Assembly: GCA_030684515.1 (NCBI GenBank)
Contig: JAUXVJ010000010.1
Coordinates: 1-49,252 of the forward strand
DNA: 49,252 nt
Reading direction: 5' to 3'
From: Actinomycetota bacterium
GTDB taxonomy: Bacteria; Actinomycetota; Actinomycetes; S36-B12
The position numbers were made by a program, and so were the translations under genes. Below the pieces are notes generated by a model. It was not told the origin of the DNA. It searched no databases and worked only from the letters and a program-made list of their open reading frames with translations. Shown piece after piece: positions 8,602 through 17,038 of the stretch. Within the stretch, counting starts at the first letter, position 1. The number at the start of each line of letters is the position of its first letter.

Positions 8602-9233
8602 TCGGTTTCTGATTCTGAAATGGCCGCATCACGAATCTTGTATGCCTCAGGATCCTTTGGAGGATGCTTCATGGTGACTTCATCAGTGGTGGTGTCCAGA
8701 ATTGCGTACGACAACATTCCATAAGCCCCCGGCTCACGCGTGAAGGTGAGTGAGCCAGGGTTGATGACGAGAGTGCGCCCAATCCGCTCGACCATGGGCA
8801 CATGCGTATGCCCGAGAATCAAGTAGTCAGCGTCCAACTCATCACAGCGTTGAAACAGTGGATCACCGGCATACAAATAGTGCCCCTTGGGCGGCCATGG
8901 AGTCGAATGCACCATCAGCAGTGACTTGCCATTCACCGTGGTGCGAATTTCGTCCGGGGTGTTGCCGATGAAGTCCAAATTGGACTGGCGCACATGGGGT
9001 GCCGAGCGAGCACCTTTGCCGTGTGGACCCATCAGGACCCATTCGTGATTGCCTTGGATGTAGCGAATGTTGTTGTCGCGAATGATCTCGGCAACTTCGT
9101 TGCTCAGGCGATATTCATAGTGCGCATCGCCGGCACAGAGAATTTCGTCTACACCTTCGTCGATGAGTGCGCGCACAGTGAGAAGGAGGTGCTCATCCTG
9201 ACAATGAATGTCAGAGACGATCCCCAGTTTCAC
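8598..9233 (-). CDS. YfcE/MJ0936-type metallophosphoesterase
   Basis: This 211-aa calcineurin-like phosphoesterase shows the full set of metal-site motifs in order: DIH (residues 8-10), GDAHYE near 40, GNHEW near 61-65, a His in MVHSTPW near 109, and GHTHVP near 147. The family hydrolyses phosphodiesters with Mn or similar metals in the cytoplasm. The GTG start overlaps the TAG stop of the upstream TetR gene (sequence TAGTG), so it is translationally coupled to that regulator. It has no obvious place in acyl-CoA catabolism, and its physiological substrate is unknown. Confidence 0.88.
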   Translation of the reverse strand: MKLGIVSDIHCQDEHLLLTVRALIDEGVDEILCAGDAHYEYRLSNEVAEIIRDNNIRYIQGNHEWVLMGPHGKGARSAPHVRQSNLDFIGNTPDEIRTTVNGKSLLMVHSTPWPPKGHYLYAGDPLFQRCDELDADYLILGHTHVPMVERIGRTLVINPGSLTFTREPGAYGMLSYAILDTTTDEVTMKHPPKDPEAYKIRDAAISESETD

Positions 9234-9916
9234 TATGCGTCCTCATCGCTCAACGTTCCCTTGATTGCTTCAAGTCCTGCCAAGATAACGCTCTGCCTGA
9301 AGCGATCAACAGCTTCACGACCGGCTTCATCTTTCAGGAGCCTGCGCCACTCGCTTGCCAGACTAGGTGATTCTTTGCCAGTGCGCTTTGTTTCCTTGTG
9401 ACTGCTGGGCGCGCCCAATTGTCGATTGATAAGGGAGGATCCGTAGCCCAAGGTGTAGATGGTGTTCAGGCCCAGCATTGCCTCGCGTTCGCTGAAACCT
9501 CCGTCACGCAGAATCTGCAGGTATCCCTGCATGAGTCGCTCACTTTGCTTCGTCAACTTCACTTCGGAGATCACCACGTCGATTCCTGGGTACCGCGCAC
9601 TCGACTCCTTGTTGCGGCGTTGTTGCTCCACAAGTCGTTCTTGCCAAGTGCCGAAATCATCAGCTGGCACCTCAACAGGAGCCAGCACTTCATCGACGAG
9701 CATCGAAAGCAGATCCTGCTTGTCAGCAACGTGGTGGTAGAGCGCCATAGGTGTCACGCCGAGTACTCGTGCCAATGACCGCATGCTGAGTTGCTCGAAG
9801 CCTTCGCTCGATCCGAATTCCAGCGCAACCCGGGTGATTTCATCGCGACTCAGTCCAGGGTTTGCGGCCGGCTGGCGCCGACGCGAGGCCTGTTTGGTGG
9901 TGGCAACGGCGGTCAT
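9233..9916 (-). CDS. TetR family transcriptional regulator (TetR-1)
   Basis: This is a 227-aa regulator with an N-terminal helix-turn-helix (SMRSLARVLGVTPMALYHHVADK, about residues 45-67) and a C-terminal ligand-binding domain typical of TetR_C. The ATG at 9916 is chosen because the extended frame upstream has no conserved residues and crosses the promoter region. A TACTCT -10-like hexamer lies 6 nt before the ATG, so the transcript may be leaderless. It is divergent from an amidohydrolase gene that carries the regulon operator, and coupled to a phosphoesterase gene. It is one of two local candidates for binding the TAC-N3-GTA operator. Confidence 0.85.
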   Translation of the reverse strand: MTAVATTKQASRRRQPAANPGLSRDEITRVALEFGSSEGFEQLSMRSLARVLGVTPMALYHHVADKQDLLSMLVDEVLAPVEVPADDFGTWQERLVEQQRRNKESSARYPGIDVVISEVKLTKQSERLMQGYLQILRDGGFSEREAMLGLNTIYTLGYGSSLINRQLGAPSSHKETKRTGKESPSLASEWRRLLKDEAGREAVDRFRQSVILAGLEAIKGTLSDEDA

Positions 9917-9922
9917 TGGACA

Positions 9923-9928
9923 AGAGTA
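9923..9928 (-). promoter_or_regulatory. -10 element (TACTCT) of TetR-1, probable leaderless start
   Basis: On the minus strand TACTCT ends 6 nt before the ATG of TetR-1. The other TetR gene has the same hexamer with the same spacing (25772-25777). No Shine-Dalgarno sequence fits between hexamer and start. The -35 region is not convincing. Confidence 0.4.
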
Positions 9929-9964
9929 CTGGCACTCGTAAGTGTTTCGATAACGACCAACGTG

Positions 9965-9977
9965 AGGTGAAACACCT
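9965..9977. promoter_or_regulatory. Short inverted repeat, candidate TetR-1 autoregulatory site
   Basis: AGGTGaaaCACCT is a 5-bp perfect inverted repeat with a 3-nt spacer. It lies in the divergent region between TetR-1 and the amidohydrolase gene at 10141. A second GTGTTTC arm lies nearby at about 9942. The assignment to TetR-1 rests on position only. Confidence 0.3.
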
Positions 9978-10011
9978 TCTGTCATCGGCGTGAAGAAATT
10001 CGACCAAGCCC

Positions 10012-10040
10012 TTGACCCCGCTATGTATACGGTGTAAACC
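10012..10040 (+). promoter_or_regulatory. Promoter with embedded operator for the amidohydrolase at 10141
   Basis: TTGACC (10012-10017) and TAAACC (10035-10040) are 17 nt apart. The operator gtatacggtgtaaac occupies 10025-10039, with core TAC-ggt-GTA. The right half contributes the TA that begins the -10. A protein bound here would block RNA polymerase. The operator centre is 109 nt before the start codon. Confidence 0.65.
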
Positions 10041-10140
10041 TGAGCCCAGAGCAATACAGGTGACCTGTCCCAGGCATCGAGTTCGGGTGCTCTCCCGCTC
10101 TTGAGTCCAGGATCCGACTTATCAAGCGAAAGGCACAACC

Positions 10141-11280
10141 ATGAGCACAAGCACAATGCTGTGGGCCAACTCGGGCGACTCGCACTTCATCGAGCCGGCT
10201 GACCTGTGGTCCAAAGAACTCCCCAAGTCCCTTTCGGATCTGGTGCCCCGATCTGTCAGAGATGCAGACGGATTGTGGGAGACGGTGTATGTCGATGGCC
10301 AGTCATTCCGCCGACGTCTGCCGTCGTCGGCAGCCGTGGAGTTCGGCAGGCTCGGTAGCAAGGCCCCCGGATTCTCAGACTTCTCCAAGCGTCTCCCCGA
10401 TCAGGACGAAGAAGGGGTCTGGGCAGAGTTGGTCTTTCCTTCGCTGGGCATGTGGGCGGCTTCCTTCAAGACTCGCGAGTTACTGAAGCAAACCGCACGT
10501 GTGACCAATGACTTCTCAGCCAGCGAGATCATCGCGCTGTCTCCTCGCTTGCTGCCAACTGCCCAGGTATCCACCCTTGATGTCAATGACGCAATTGAGG
10601 AGATGCAGCGTTGCGCAGGTCTGGGCTTCAAGAGCGTCTTTCTGACAGTGAGTCCACACCCCATGCAGCAGGACTGGCAGCACGAGTATTGGGAGCCGCT
10701 GTGGGCAGCGATGGAAGAAGCCAACATGGTGATTGCATTCCACATCGGCACTGAGCCGATCGACATGGCTGCCGGTGAAGTTATCGGCGTTACATACCGC
10801 GGACCTGGAGGTGCGGTGATGAACTACACCGAGACAACGTTCTCAGGTCAGCGTGCTGTCATGAAGATGGTTGCCTCGGGCGCGCTTGACCGTCACCCGG
10901 ACTTGAAGGTCATGGTCTCTGAAGGTGGAGCCACTTGGGCACCCTTCCTGGCTGACCGGATGGAAGAGGGATACCGCCAGCACCACATGGCAGTGCGGCC
11001 CAAGCTGAACCGTTCACCTCGGGAGATCATCTATTCACAGGTCTACGCCTCCTTCCAGCATGACCCAACGGCGGTAGCAGCAGTGCAGTACATGGGCTAC
11101 AACAACGCGATGTGGGGCTCGGATTACCCGCATATGGAAGGCACCTACGGCCATACCCAGAAGACTCTGCACGAACTCTTCGACGATGTGCCTCAGGCAG
11201 TCTCCGAGCGCATCCGCTTTGGCGCATTCGAAGAGCTGTTCCCGACGGCACCCAAGGCACCAGCCGAAATTCGTAACTGA
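10141..11280 (+). CDS. Amidohydrolase-2 family (ACMSD-like) metal-dependent hydrolase
   Basis: This 379-aa TIM-barrel protein belongs to the amidohydrolase-2 group. It begins with WANSGDSHFIEP (residues 8-19), the D-S-H version of the first metal site. FHIGTEP near residue 201, SEGGATWAPF near 260 and WGSDYPH near 325 supply the other expected His, Glu and Asp ligands. Family members decarboxylate or hydrolyse ring-derived carboxylic acids, and the reaction here is unknown. GAAAGG stands 7 nt before the ATG. Three close relatives lie at 19883, 32232 and 33495. A strong hairpin (11297-11326) follows the stop. Confidence 0.85.
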   Translation: MSTSTMLWANSGDSHFIEPADLWSKELPKSLSDLVPRSVRDADGLWETVYVDGQSFRRRLPSSAAVEFGRLGSKAPGFSDFSKRLPDQDEEGVWAELVFPSLGMWAASFKTRELLKQTARVTNDFSASEIIALSPRLLPTAQVSTLDVNDAIEEMQRCAGLGFKSVFLTVSPHPMQQDWQHEYWEPLWAAMEEANMVIAFHIGTEPIDMAAGEVIGVTYRGPGGAVMNYTETTFSGQRAVMKMVASGALDRHPDLKVMVSEGGATWAPFLADRMEEGYRQHHMAVRPKLNRSPREIIYSQVYASFQHDPTAVAAVQYMGYNNAMWGSDYPHMEGTYGHTQKTLHELFDDVPQAVSERIRFGAFEELFPTAPKAPAEIRN

Positions 11281-11296
11281 AACCGCAGCGAAGAAG

Positions 11297-11326
11297 GTGG
11301 GCTGCCAGATCGTTCTGGCAGCCCAC
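11297..11326 (+). terminator. Perfect 13-bp hairpin after the amidohydrolase gene
   Basis: GTGGGCTGCCAGA (11297-11309) pairs perfectly with TCTGGCAGCCCAC (11314-11326) around TCGT. There is no T run, so it may be a weak terminator or an mRNA 3'-end stabiliser placed before the small gene at 11372. Confidence 0.6.
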
Positions 11327-11371
11327 TGCGCTGTGAATTCCGACTATTCGGTTCTTGCTGGAGAGGCAACC

Positions 11372-11620
11372 ATGGCAGGCGAAGAAAGTGTGATGAGCGA
11401 ATCCCCGCAGGAGTTCTTGCAGGAGGCCACTCCAGGGTATTGCGATGTGCAGTCCTTTGTGCCAGTCGAAGGCGGCTACGCCGGCCACTGCACATGCGGT
11501 GGCTGGGACGTGGTGATGCCCACGCAAGAGGAAGCACACGCCCTTGCCGTGGAGCACACGATGGCTATCACGCTGAAGGAATTGGCCAAGCGTGGAGCAC
11601 AGGCAAGCGCGCCGGCTTAA
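11372..11620 (+). CDS. Small conserved-looking protein with a CxCGGW motif
   Basis: This 82-aa acidic protein contains YCDVQSF, then GHCTCGGWDVVM near residues 39-50, and EEAHALAVEHT near 55. The spacing of Cys and His (C-T-C ... H ... H) could hold a metal, but no known family is recognised with confidence. GGAGAGG lies 6 nt before the ATG; an internal ATG at 11393 is a less likely start. It lies between an amidohydrolase gene and a CoA-transferase gene, after a strong hairpin, and has no obvious promoter of its own. Confidence 0.6.
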   Translation: MAGEESVMSESPQEFLQEATPGYCDVQSFVPVEGGYAGHCTCGGWDVVMPTQEEAHALAVEHTMAITLKELAKRGAQASAPA

Positions 11621-11666
11621 AAATAGCTTGGCTCTAGCGCTTCAAGAAATGTTCGAGCACAATGCG

Positions 11667-11681
11667 CTCTACGCCGTAGAC
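11667..11681 (+). promoter_or_regulatory. Operator site before CoA-transferase copy 1
   Basis: The site ctctacgccgtagac contains the perfect 13-bp palindrome TCTACG-C-CGTAGA. It is centred 74 nt before the start at 11748. The right half leads into TAGACC, a possible -10. Confidence 0.65.
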
Positions 11682-11747
11682 CATTGCACCTGGCCGAGGC
11701 CTTTGCATGCTTCGCACTGACCAGCGAGAGACAAGAGGGAGTACGAC

Positions 11748-14225
11748 ATGACTGGAATGCTGCAGGGACTCAAGGTTGTCGAATTGGGCGGCGGATTATC
11801 CACTGCTTTCGTCGGCAATCTTCTGGCGGACTTCGGTGCCGAGGTCATCTCGATCGAAAGACCTGGTGGCGCACAATTGCGGCGGGAACCTGGCTTCCTT
11901 TTTCTTGCACGTGGCAAGAAGAGCATCGTTCTGGACCTCGATGATCTGGCCGATGCAGAGGTCGCCCGCAAGCTGTTGGCCGATGTCGATGTCGTAGTCA
12001 CACAGGAACGGGTAAGTGAACGCACGGCTTGGGGCTTAGATGCCACGAGCATTACTGCGTTGAACCCTCGCCTCATCTATGCGCAGATCACTGCCTTTGG
12101 CCTCTCGGGTTCACTCGCAGACGTCAAAGTCGATGAAGCGCTGATTGCGGCGAAGCTAGGCCTGAATCAGGCCTTCGCTGCGGCCACTGATCGACCGGGC
12201 CCCTCATGGTCGAGTACTCCCTGGGCTTCCTGGAGCGGCGCGCAGGCCACTTTGCAGGGGATCTTCGCAGCACTACGTGAGCGTGAGTCCAGTGGTGCCG
12301 GTCAGACAGTCAGCACCAGTTTGGGCCATTGCCTCGGCGGGCTTGACCCTTGGATGCAGTCCAACGCGGCGCTCGCTCAGATCTTTCCCGACGCCTTTCA
12401 GGGTGGCGGCATGGTACTGCGTGAAGATGGAGCTCCTTTCCTCAGCTACTCCTACAAGTTGCTCGTTGCAATCACCAAAGACGGGCATTGGCTGCAGTTC
12501 TCGCAGGTGCAACCGCGCCTGTTCAAGGATTTCATGCAGGCTTGTGGCCTGAACTGGATGTACACCGACGAGAAGTGGTCTGCGTTCATGACCATGTGCA
12601 CCGATACCGTGATGATTCCGCCGGATGCCTCCGCCGAGATGCGCTTTGAATTCTGGAACATGCTGTACGACATCGTCCAAGCGAAGACTCTCGCCGAATG
12701 GCAGGCAACCTTCGATGAGTGGCCGAACGTATTTGCAGAAGTGTTCCGCCGAGGAACAGATCTGCTGCATCACCGCCAACTGGAGGTTGAAGGTCAGTTG
12801 GCGACCATCTCTGATCGCCAGCATGGCGAGGTGTTGCAGCCAGGAGCGTTGATCCGCTTCAGCGAGACGCCGGCTCAGCTGCATGCGGATGCCCCGCGAC
12901 TCAATGAGCATGGCGATGAATTGCGTGAGCGGGCGAAGTCACTTTCGCAGGACGCGCGCCCAGTTGTCGCGGGAGCGCCAAGCACTCTGCCCCTGGCCGG
13001 TGTCACGATCATGGAATTGGGCACGTTCTACGCCGCCCCGTATGGCTCCACCATTCTTACTGATCTCGGTGCGCGAGTGATCAAGGTGGAAGCCCTTGAC
13101 GGGGAGCCGATGCGTTTCCAGCAGGCGTTCCCAGAAGCCGGCGCCATGAAGGTACTTCAAGGCAAGGAGTCACTCGCCCTCGATCTCGGTTCACCTGATG
13201 CCAAGGATGTTCTGGCCCAGATCGCGCAGGGTGTCGACATCGTCATGTGCTCATTCCGGGCTGGTGCAGCTGATCGCCTCGGTGTCGGCTTCAATGATTT
13301 GATAAAGATGAATCCGAACATCATGTACCTGGACTGCCCTGGCTTTGGCGTGCTTCCTCCATATGGAGCACGTCCGGCCTTTGCCCCAACAATCGGCGCG
13401 GGCAGCGGTATCGCGATGCGCAATGTTGGAAGTCAGATCCCCGAGACCATGCCCGCATCGCACGATGAACTCCGCAAATACGGTGGCAAGCTTGCGGCCG
13501 GTGGCACGATGTCGGCTGCTCAGCCTGATGGGCTTGCCGCATTCGCTGTTGGGACGGCGCTTGCTATGGCCGCGTATCTGCAATCCGTTGGAGTTGGTGG
13601 GCAGCAGATGCTCACCACGATGCTGCTGTCATGTGGGCACGCGTTGGGAGAGACCATGGTTGAGTTCAATGGCCGTTGGGAGCCGTCGACCACAGACGAC
13701 GAGATCCTCGGATTCAGTGCCTTGGAGCGACTGTACGAGACCGCAGATGGTTGGGTCACGTTGTCGGTCACCACGGATGCCGAGTGGACGCGACTCGCAA
13801 CTGCGATGAATGAGCTCGCAGATCTCGGCAGCGATATTCGTTTTGCAAATGCATCGTTGCGAGCCGAGCATGACGGTGCTTTGACGCAGGCACTGGCCGG
13901 CGCTTTCGCGAAGAGGAGTGCCAACGAGTGGGAGCAGGACATGCTCAAGGCCGGCGTTCCACTCTTGGAGGTCAATACTGGCGCGGCAGAGCACATCATC
14001 ATCGGTGAACTCGGCATCCAGCACGGCTGGGTCACCCGAGTGGAAAGTCCAGTCGTCGGTGAGTACCCGCGGTTGTCCCCCTTCCAGCAGTTCTCTCGTT
14101 CCCTCACTGTGGCCTTGCCGGGCAATACCAAAGGTCAGCACACGCGTTCAGTGCTGACGAAGGCCGGATTCACTGAGGAGCAGATCCTCGGTTTTGCTGA
14201 GCAGGGTCTTGTGCAGATTGGCTGA
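11748..14225 (+). CDS. Double-length CaiB/BaiF family III CoA-transferase (copy 1)
   Basis: This is an 825-aa protein made of two CoA-transferase family III halves. The first begins LQGLKVVELGGGLSTAFVGNLLADFGAEVI, and the second begins near residue 410 with LPLAGVTIMELGTFYAAPYG. In the first half, the segment that normally carries the catalytic Asp before GILAAL reads WASWSGAQ, so the Asp is replaced by Ser. The second half has a conserved QPDG near residue 585, close to but not exactly at the expected position. AGGGAG lies 7 nt before the ATG. The family moves CoA between acids. It stands tail to tail with copy 2, 29 nt apart. Whether the first half is active is doubtful. Confidence 0.87.
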   Translation: MTGMLQGLKVVELGGGLSTAFVGNLLADFGAEVISIERPGGAQLRREPGFLFLARGKKSIVLDLDDLADAEVARKLLADVDVVVTQERVSERTAWGLDATSITALNPRLIYAQITAFGLSGSLADVKVDEALIAAKLGLNQAFAAATDRPGPSWSSTPWASWSGAQATLQGIFAALRERESSGAGQTVSTSLGHCLGGLDPWMQSNAALAQIFPDAFQGGGMVLREDGAPFLSYSYKLLVAITKDGHWLQFSQVQPRLFKDFMQACGLNWMYTDEKWSAFMTMCTDTVMIPPDASAEMRFEFWNMLYDIVQAKTLAEWQATFDEWPNVFAEVFRRGTDLLHHRQLEVEGQLATISDRQHGEVLQPGALIRFSETPAQLHADAPRLNEHGDELRERAKSLSQDARPVVAGAPSTLPLAGVTIMELGTFYAAPYGSTILTDLGARVIKVEALDGEPMRFQQAFPEAGAMKVLQGKESLALDLGSPDAKDVLAQIAQGVDIVMCSFRAGAADRLGVGFNDLIKMNPNIMYLDCPGFGVLPPYGARPAFAPTIGAGSGIAMRNVGSQIPETMPASHDELRKYGGKLAAGGTMSAAQPDGLAAFAVGTALAMAAYLQSVGVGGQQMLTTMLLSCGHALGETMVEFNGRWEPSTTDDEILGFSALERLYETADGWVTLSVTTDAEWTRLATAMNELADLGSDIRFANASLRAEHDGALTQALAGAFAKRSANEWEQDMLKAGVPLLEVNTGAAEHIIIGELGIQHGWVTRVESPVVGEYPRLSPFQQFSRSLTVALPGNTKGQHTRSVLTKAGFTEEQILGFAEQGLVQIG

Positions 14226-14254
14226 GTCCCGCCAGCAGTGCAGCCATGGATCAA

Positions 14255-16729
14255 CTAGCTGAAGGCGACGATGCCACGCTCCGCATAGTCGGTGATCTCG
14301 GCCTCCTCAAAGCCGGTCTCCTCCAAGATCGCGCGCGTGTGCTGGCCCTTTGTTCCGCCAACTGTGGCTACCGCGCGAGAACGCGAGAAGCCGGCGTAGG
14401 GACCAAGTCGGGGATAGGCGCCGATCATTGGATGCTCGACCGTGGCAAGCCAACCGTGTTCTTCTGCGAGGGCGCCAACGTAGATCGTCTCCGGGCTGGC
14501 CTGCACGCACTCAAGGCACCCCACGTCGGCGGCAAGCAGTTGCTTCTGCCACGCGGCAGCCGACTGTTGCTTGAAGACTGCACTCAGGCGCTGAACCAGC
14601 AGTGGATCATGTTCAGCTCGCAAGCTGGAGTTCTCGAATCGTGGTTCGCCTGCGAGATCATCGAATGGCGCGAGTGCCAAGGAAAGCTTGCGCCAATCAG
14701 TGTTCGAGGGCGCCGCCAACGACACCCAGCCGTCGCTGGTCTCGTATAGGCGCACAAGCGCATTAAGTCCGAGTACTTCATCATCGGTTGAACTCGGCTC
14801 CCATCGTCCTTCGAACTCGACCATCATCTCGCCCAGACAATGACCGCAGGACTGGAGCATCGTGGTGAGCAGGGACTGTCCGGGGACTCCCCTGGCTTGG
14901 AGGTAGGCAGCCATGGCAAGCGCACTGCCAACGGCGAACGAGGCAATGCCGTCGGGCTGAGCCGAGCCACCGCCACCACCTGAACTTGCCTGCACGGCCA
15001 TCAGTCGAATGGCGTCATTGTCGATGGGGACACCCTCAGGGATCTGGCTCCCGACGTTGCGCATGGCGATGCCGCTTCCTGCAGCAATCGTCGGTGCGAA
15101 TGCTGGACGGCCGCCGTACGGCGGCCGGATGCCAAAGCCGGGACAATCCAGATACATGAGATTTGGATTGAGCTTGATGAGGTCTTCGGCTGTGACGCCC
15201 AAACGTTCTGCAACGCCCATGCGAAATGAGCACATGACGATGTCGACCAGCGGGATCACCTTGGCCAGGATCTCCCGCGCCTCAGGAGAGCCAAGGTTGA
15301 GACAAAGCGATTCCTTGCCCTGCAGGACTTTCATGCCGCCAGCTTCCGGAAAAGCCTGAGCGGTGCGCATCGGGTCACCCTCGATCGGCTCGATCTTGAT
15401 CACGCGAGCACCCAGATCGGTGAGCATGGTCGATCCGTGTGGAGCCGCGTAGTACGTGCCCAACTCCATGATCGTCACACCCTTGAGCGGCAGGTCATTT
15501 GGCACCGCGCTCGGCACGACTGTGTGCTCGAGCGCGAGCCCATCCGCGCGCGCACGAAGCTCATCGCCATGTTCATCGAGATGTGGGGCATCGGCGCCGA
15601 GTTGCGCAGGCGTTCTGCTCATCCGAATGAGTGGTCCGGGCATGAGCACATCACCGTGGCGGCGATCCTTGATGGTGACGAGCTGCCCCTCGACTTCCAT
15701 CTGCGGATGGCGCAGCAAATCAGTACCCCGGCGAAAGACCTCGGCGAAGACATTGGGCCACTCGTCGAAGATCGCCTGCCATTCCTTCAGGGTCTTGCCC
15801 TTGACGATGTCTATCAGCAGATCCCAGAACTCCATCTTCATCGCAGCATCTGCCGAAGGCGGAAGCATGACGGTGTCCGTGCCCATCGTGACGAACTCGC
15901 TCCACTTCGGATCCTCATACATCCACCCCAAGCCGCAGGCGAGCATGAAGTCGCGGAAGAGCCTGGGCTGCACTTGCGAGAACTGCAGCCAGTGGCCATC
16001 GCTAGTGATCGCCACGAGCAGCTTGTAGGTGTAGCTGGAGTTCGGGCTTCCATCAGCCGCGACGGGCGCCGAGGCGGTGAATGCCTCGGGAAAGCGCTGG
16101 GTGAGAACAGCGTTGACTTGGCCCCAAGGATCCTGTGCTCCAAGGGAGTGAGCCAGTGATGCGTCCACGATCTGCCCGAGTCCACTGGATTCTCGCTCGC
16201 GAAGGGCGGCGAAGATTCCGTGCAGCAGAGTCTGCGAGGCGCTCCACGCAGCGAAAGGAACGGTGATGAAGTTGGGCCCAGGCGCCAAAGTCAACCGCTG
16301 ATTGACTGAATTCGCCCCCACCGTGGCCATGACCAGCGATTCGTGACCTTTGACATCTGCAAGCGGGCCATCCAGCCCCCAACCCGTGACAATCGCGATG
16401 ACAGCTTTGGGATTGACCGACTGCACACTCTTGGGGTCCAGCCCCCATGCCTGCAAAGTCTTCTGCCGCACGGAGGTCACCACCACATCCGCCTGTGACA
16501 TCAACTTCAATGCCTGCTCCGCCTGTTGCGGCACATGGCAATCAAGCACCACGCTCTTCTTGCCCCGACCAATGAACAGGTAGCCAGGCTCCTTGCGCAG
16601 GGCGATCCCGAGAGGCGGCTCAATGGTGACCACCTCGGCACCGAAGTCTGCGAAGACATTGCCGACTTGGGCTACTGAGAGCCCGTCGCCAAGTTCGACG
16701 ATCTTCAGTCCCTCGAGAACTCCACCCAT
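14255..16729 (-). CDS. Double-length CaiB/BaiF family III CoA-transferase (copy 2)
   Basis: This 824-aa protein is collinear with copies 1 and 3: LEGLKIVELGDGLSVAQVGN at the N-terminus and LPLKGVTIMELGTYYAAPHG at the start of the second half. In the first half the catalytic-Asp position is Ala (FAAWSASQ before LLHGIFAALRE), and in the second half QPDG is kept. A glycine-rich insertion (SSGGGGGSAQ) precedes the QPDG. GGAGG stands 7 nt before the ATG. The gene is divergent from DUF2889 copy 3 across a 309-bp region with two operator sites. It probably forms acyl-CoA thioesters for the pathway. Confidence 0.87.
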   Translation of the reverse strand: MGGVLEGLKIVELGDGLSVAQVGNVFADFGAEVVTIEPPLGIALRKEPGYLFIGRGKKSVVLDCHVPQQAEQALKLMSQADVVVTSVRQKTLQAWGLDPKSVQSVNPKAVIAIVTGWGLDGPLADVKGHESLVMATVGANSVNQRLTLAPGPNFITVPFAAWSASQTLLHGIFAALRERESSGLGQIVDASLAHSLGAQDPWGQVNAVLTQRFPEAFTASAPVAADGSPNSSYTYKLLVAITSDGHWLQFSQVQPRLFRDFMLACGLGWMYEDPKWSEFVTMGTDTVMLPPSADAAMKMEFWDLLIDIVKGKTLKEWQAIFDEWPNVFAEVFRRGTDLLRHPQMEVEGQLVTIKDRRHGDVLMPGPLIRMSRTPAQLGADAPHLDEHGDELRARADGLALEHTVVPSAVPNDLPLKGVTIMELGTYYAAPHGSTMLTDLGARVIKIEPIEGDPMRTAQAFPEAGGMKVLQGKESLCLNLGSPEAREILAKVIPLVDIVMCSFRMGVAERLGVTAEDLIKLNPNLMYLDCPGFGIRPPYGGRPAFAPTIAAGSGIAMRNVGSQIPEGVPIDNDAIRLMAVQASSGGGGGSAQPDGIASFAVGSALAMAAYLQARGVPGQSLLTTMLQSCGHCLGEMMVEFEGRWEPSSTDDEVLGLNALVRLYETSDGWVSLAAPSNTDWRKLSLALAPFDDLAGEPRFENSSLRAEHDPLLVQRLSAVFKQQSAAAWQKQLLAADVGCLECVQASPETIYVGALAEEHGWLATVEHPMIGAYPRLGPYAGFSRSRAVATVGGTKGQHTRAILEETGFEEAEITDYAERGIVAFS

Positions 16730-16781
16730 TTCCTAACCTCCACCGGCTAAGCGCCCAACCCCGCTCACCGAAAGAGAATTG

Positions 16782-16796
16782 CCATACGGGGTATAG
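16782..16796 (-). promoter_or_regulatory. Operator site before CoA-transferase copy 2
   Basis: The site ccatacggggtatag has core TAC-ggg-GTA. On the minus strand its distal half leads into TATGGC, a possible -10. The 18 bases 16781-16798 are identical to those at 27852-27869 before the substrate-binding protein gene. Confidence 0.7.
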
Positions 16797-16970
16797 GCGT
16801 GTGAGGACGGTAGGTCCATTAGGCCTACTGTGGAGGTGTTTCCACGAACTTCGTCGTGGTGGGCCCTCGCGCGGCACCAACTGCTCAGTCTTCAGTTAAC
16901 AGAATTCCGCTTGGAACCAGCCTGACAGGGCATAAGAATCGCAAGAAAGTGCGCCTGAACAGCGAAGTTG

Positions 16971-16985
16971 ATCTACATTGTATAG
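16971..16985 (+). promoter_or_regulatory. Operator site before DUF2889 copy 3
   Basis: The site atctacattgtatag has core TAC-att-GTA and is centred 61 nt before the ATG at 17039. The TATAGG beginning in the right half is the likely -10. Confidence 0.6.
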
Positions 16986-17038
16986 GCGCTGGGCCTCGCC
17001 AGTACTGACCGCAGACTGGACGCTTGGAAGGACATTCT

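Larger units (their letters stand above)
16730..17038. promoter_or_regulatory. Divergent promoter region with two operator sites
   Basis: This 309-bp gap separates CoA-transferase copy 2 (minus) from DUF2889 copy 3 (plus). Each gene has its own operator, centred 60 nt (16789) and 61 nt (16978) before its start codon. No gene is seen between them; short open frames have no support. Confidence 0.65.

Noticed and set aside
9916-10156. An 80-residue N-terminal extension of TetR-1
   Set aside because: It would cover the divergent promoter and operator, has no TetR homology and uses rare composition; the ATG at 9916 fits a -10 element 6 nt upstream.
12273-12911. A 212-codon minus-strand open frame
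   Set aside because: It is antisense to CoA-transferase copy 1. The equivalent antisense frames under the paralogues confirm that it is a mirror of conserved coding sequence.
14246-14749. A 167-codon + strand open frame after CoA-transferase copy 1
   Set aside because: It is antisense to the C-terminus of copy 2, and its translation is low-complexity in character with no support.
15437-16159. A 240-codon + strand open frame
   Set aside because: It is antisense to CoA-transferase copy 2, with no ribosome-binding site and no family pattern.
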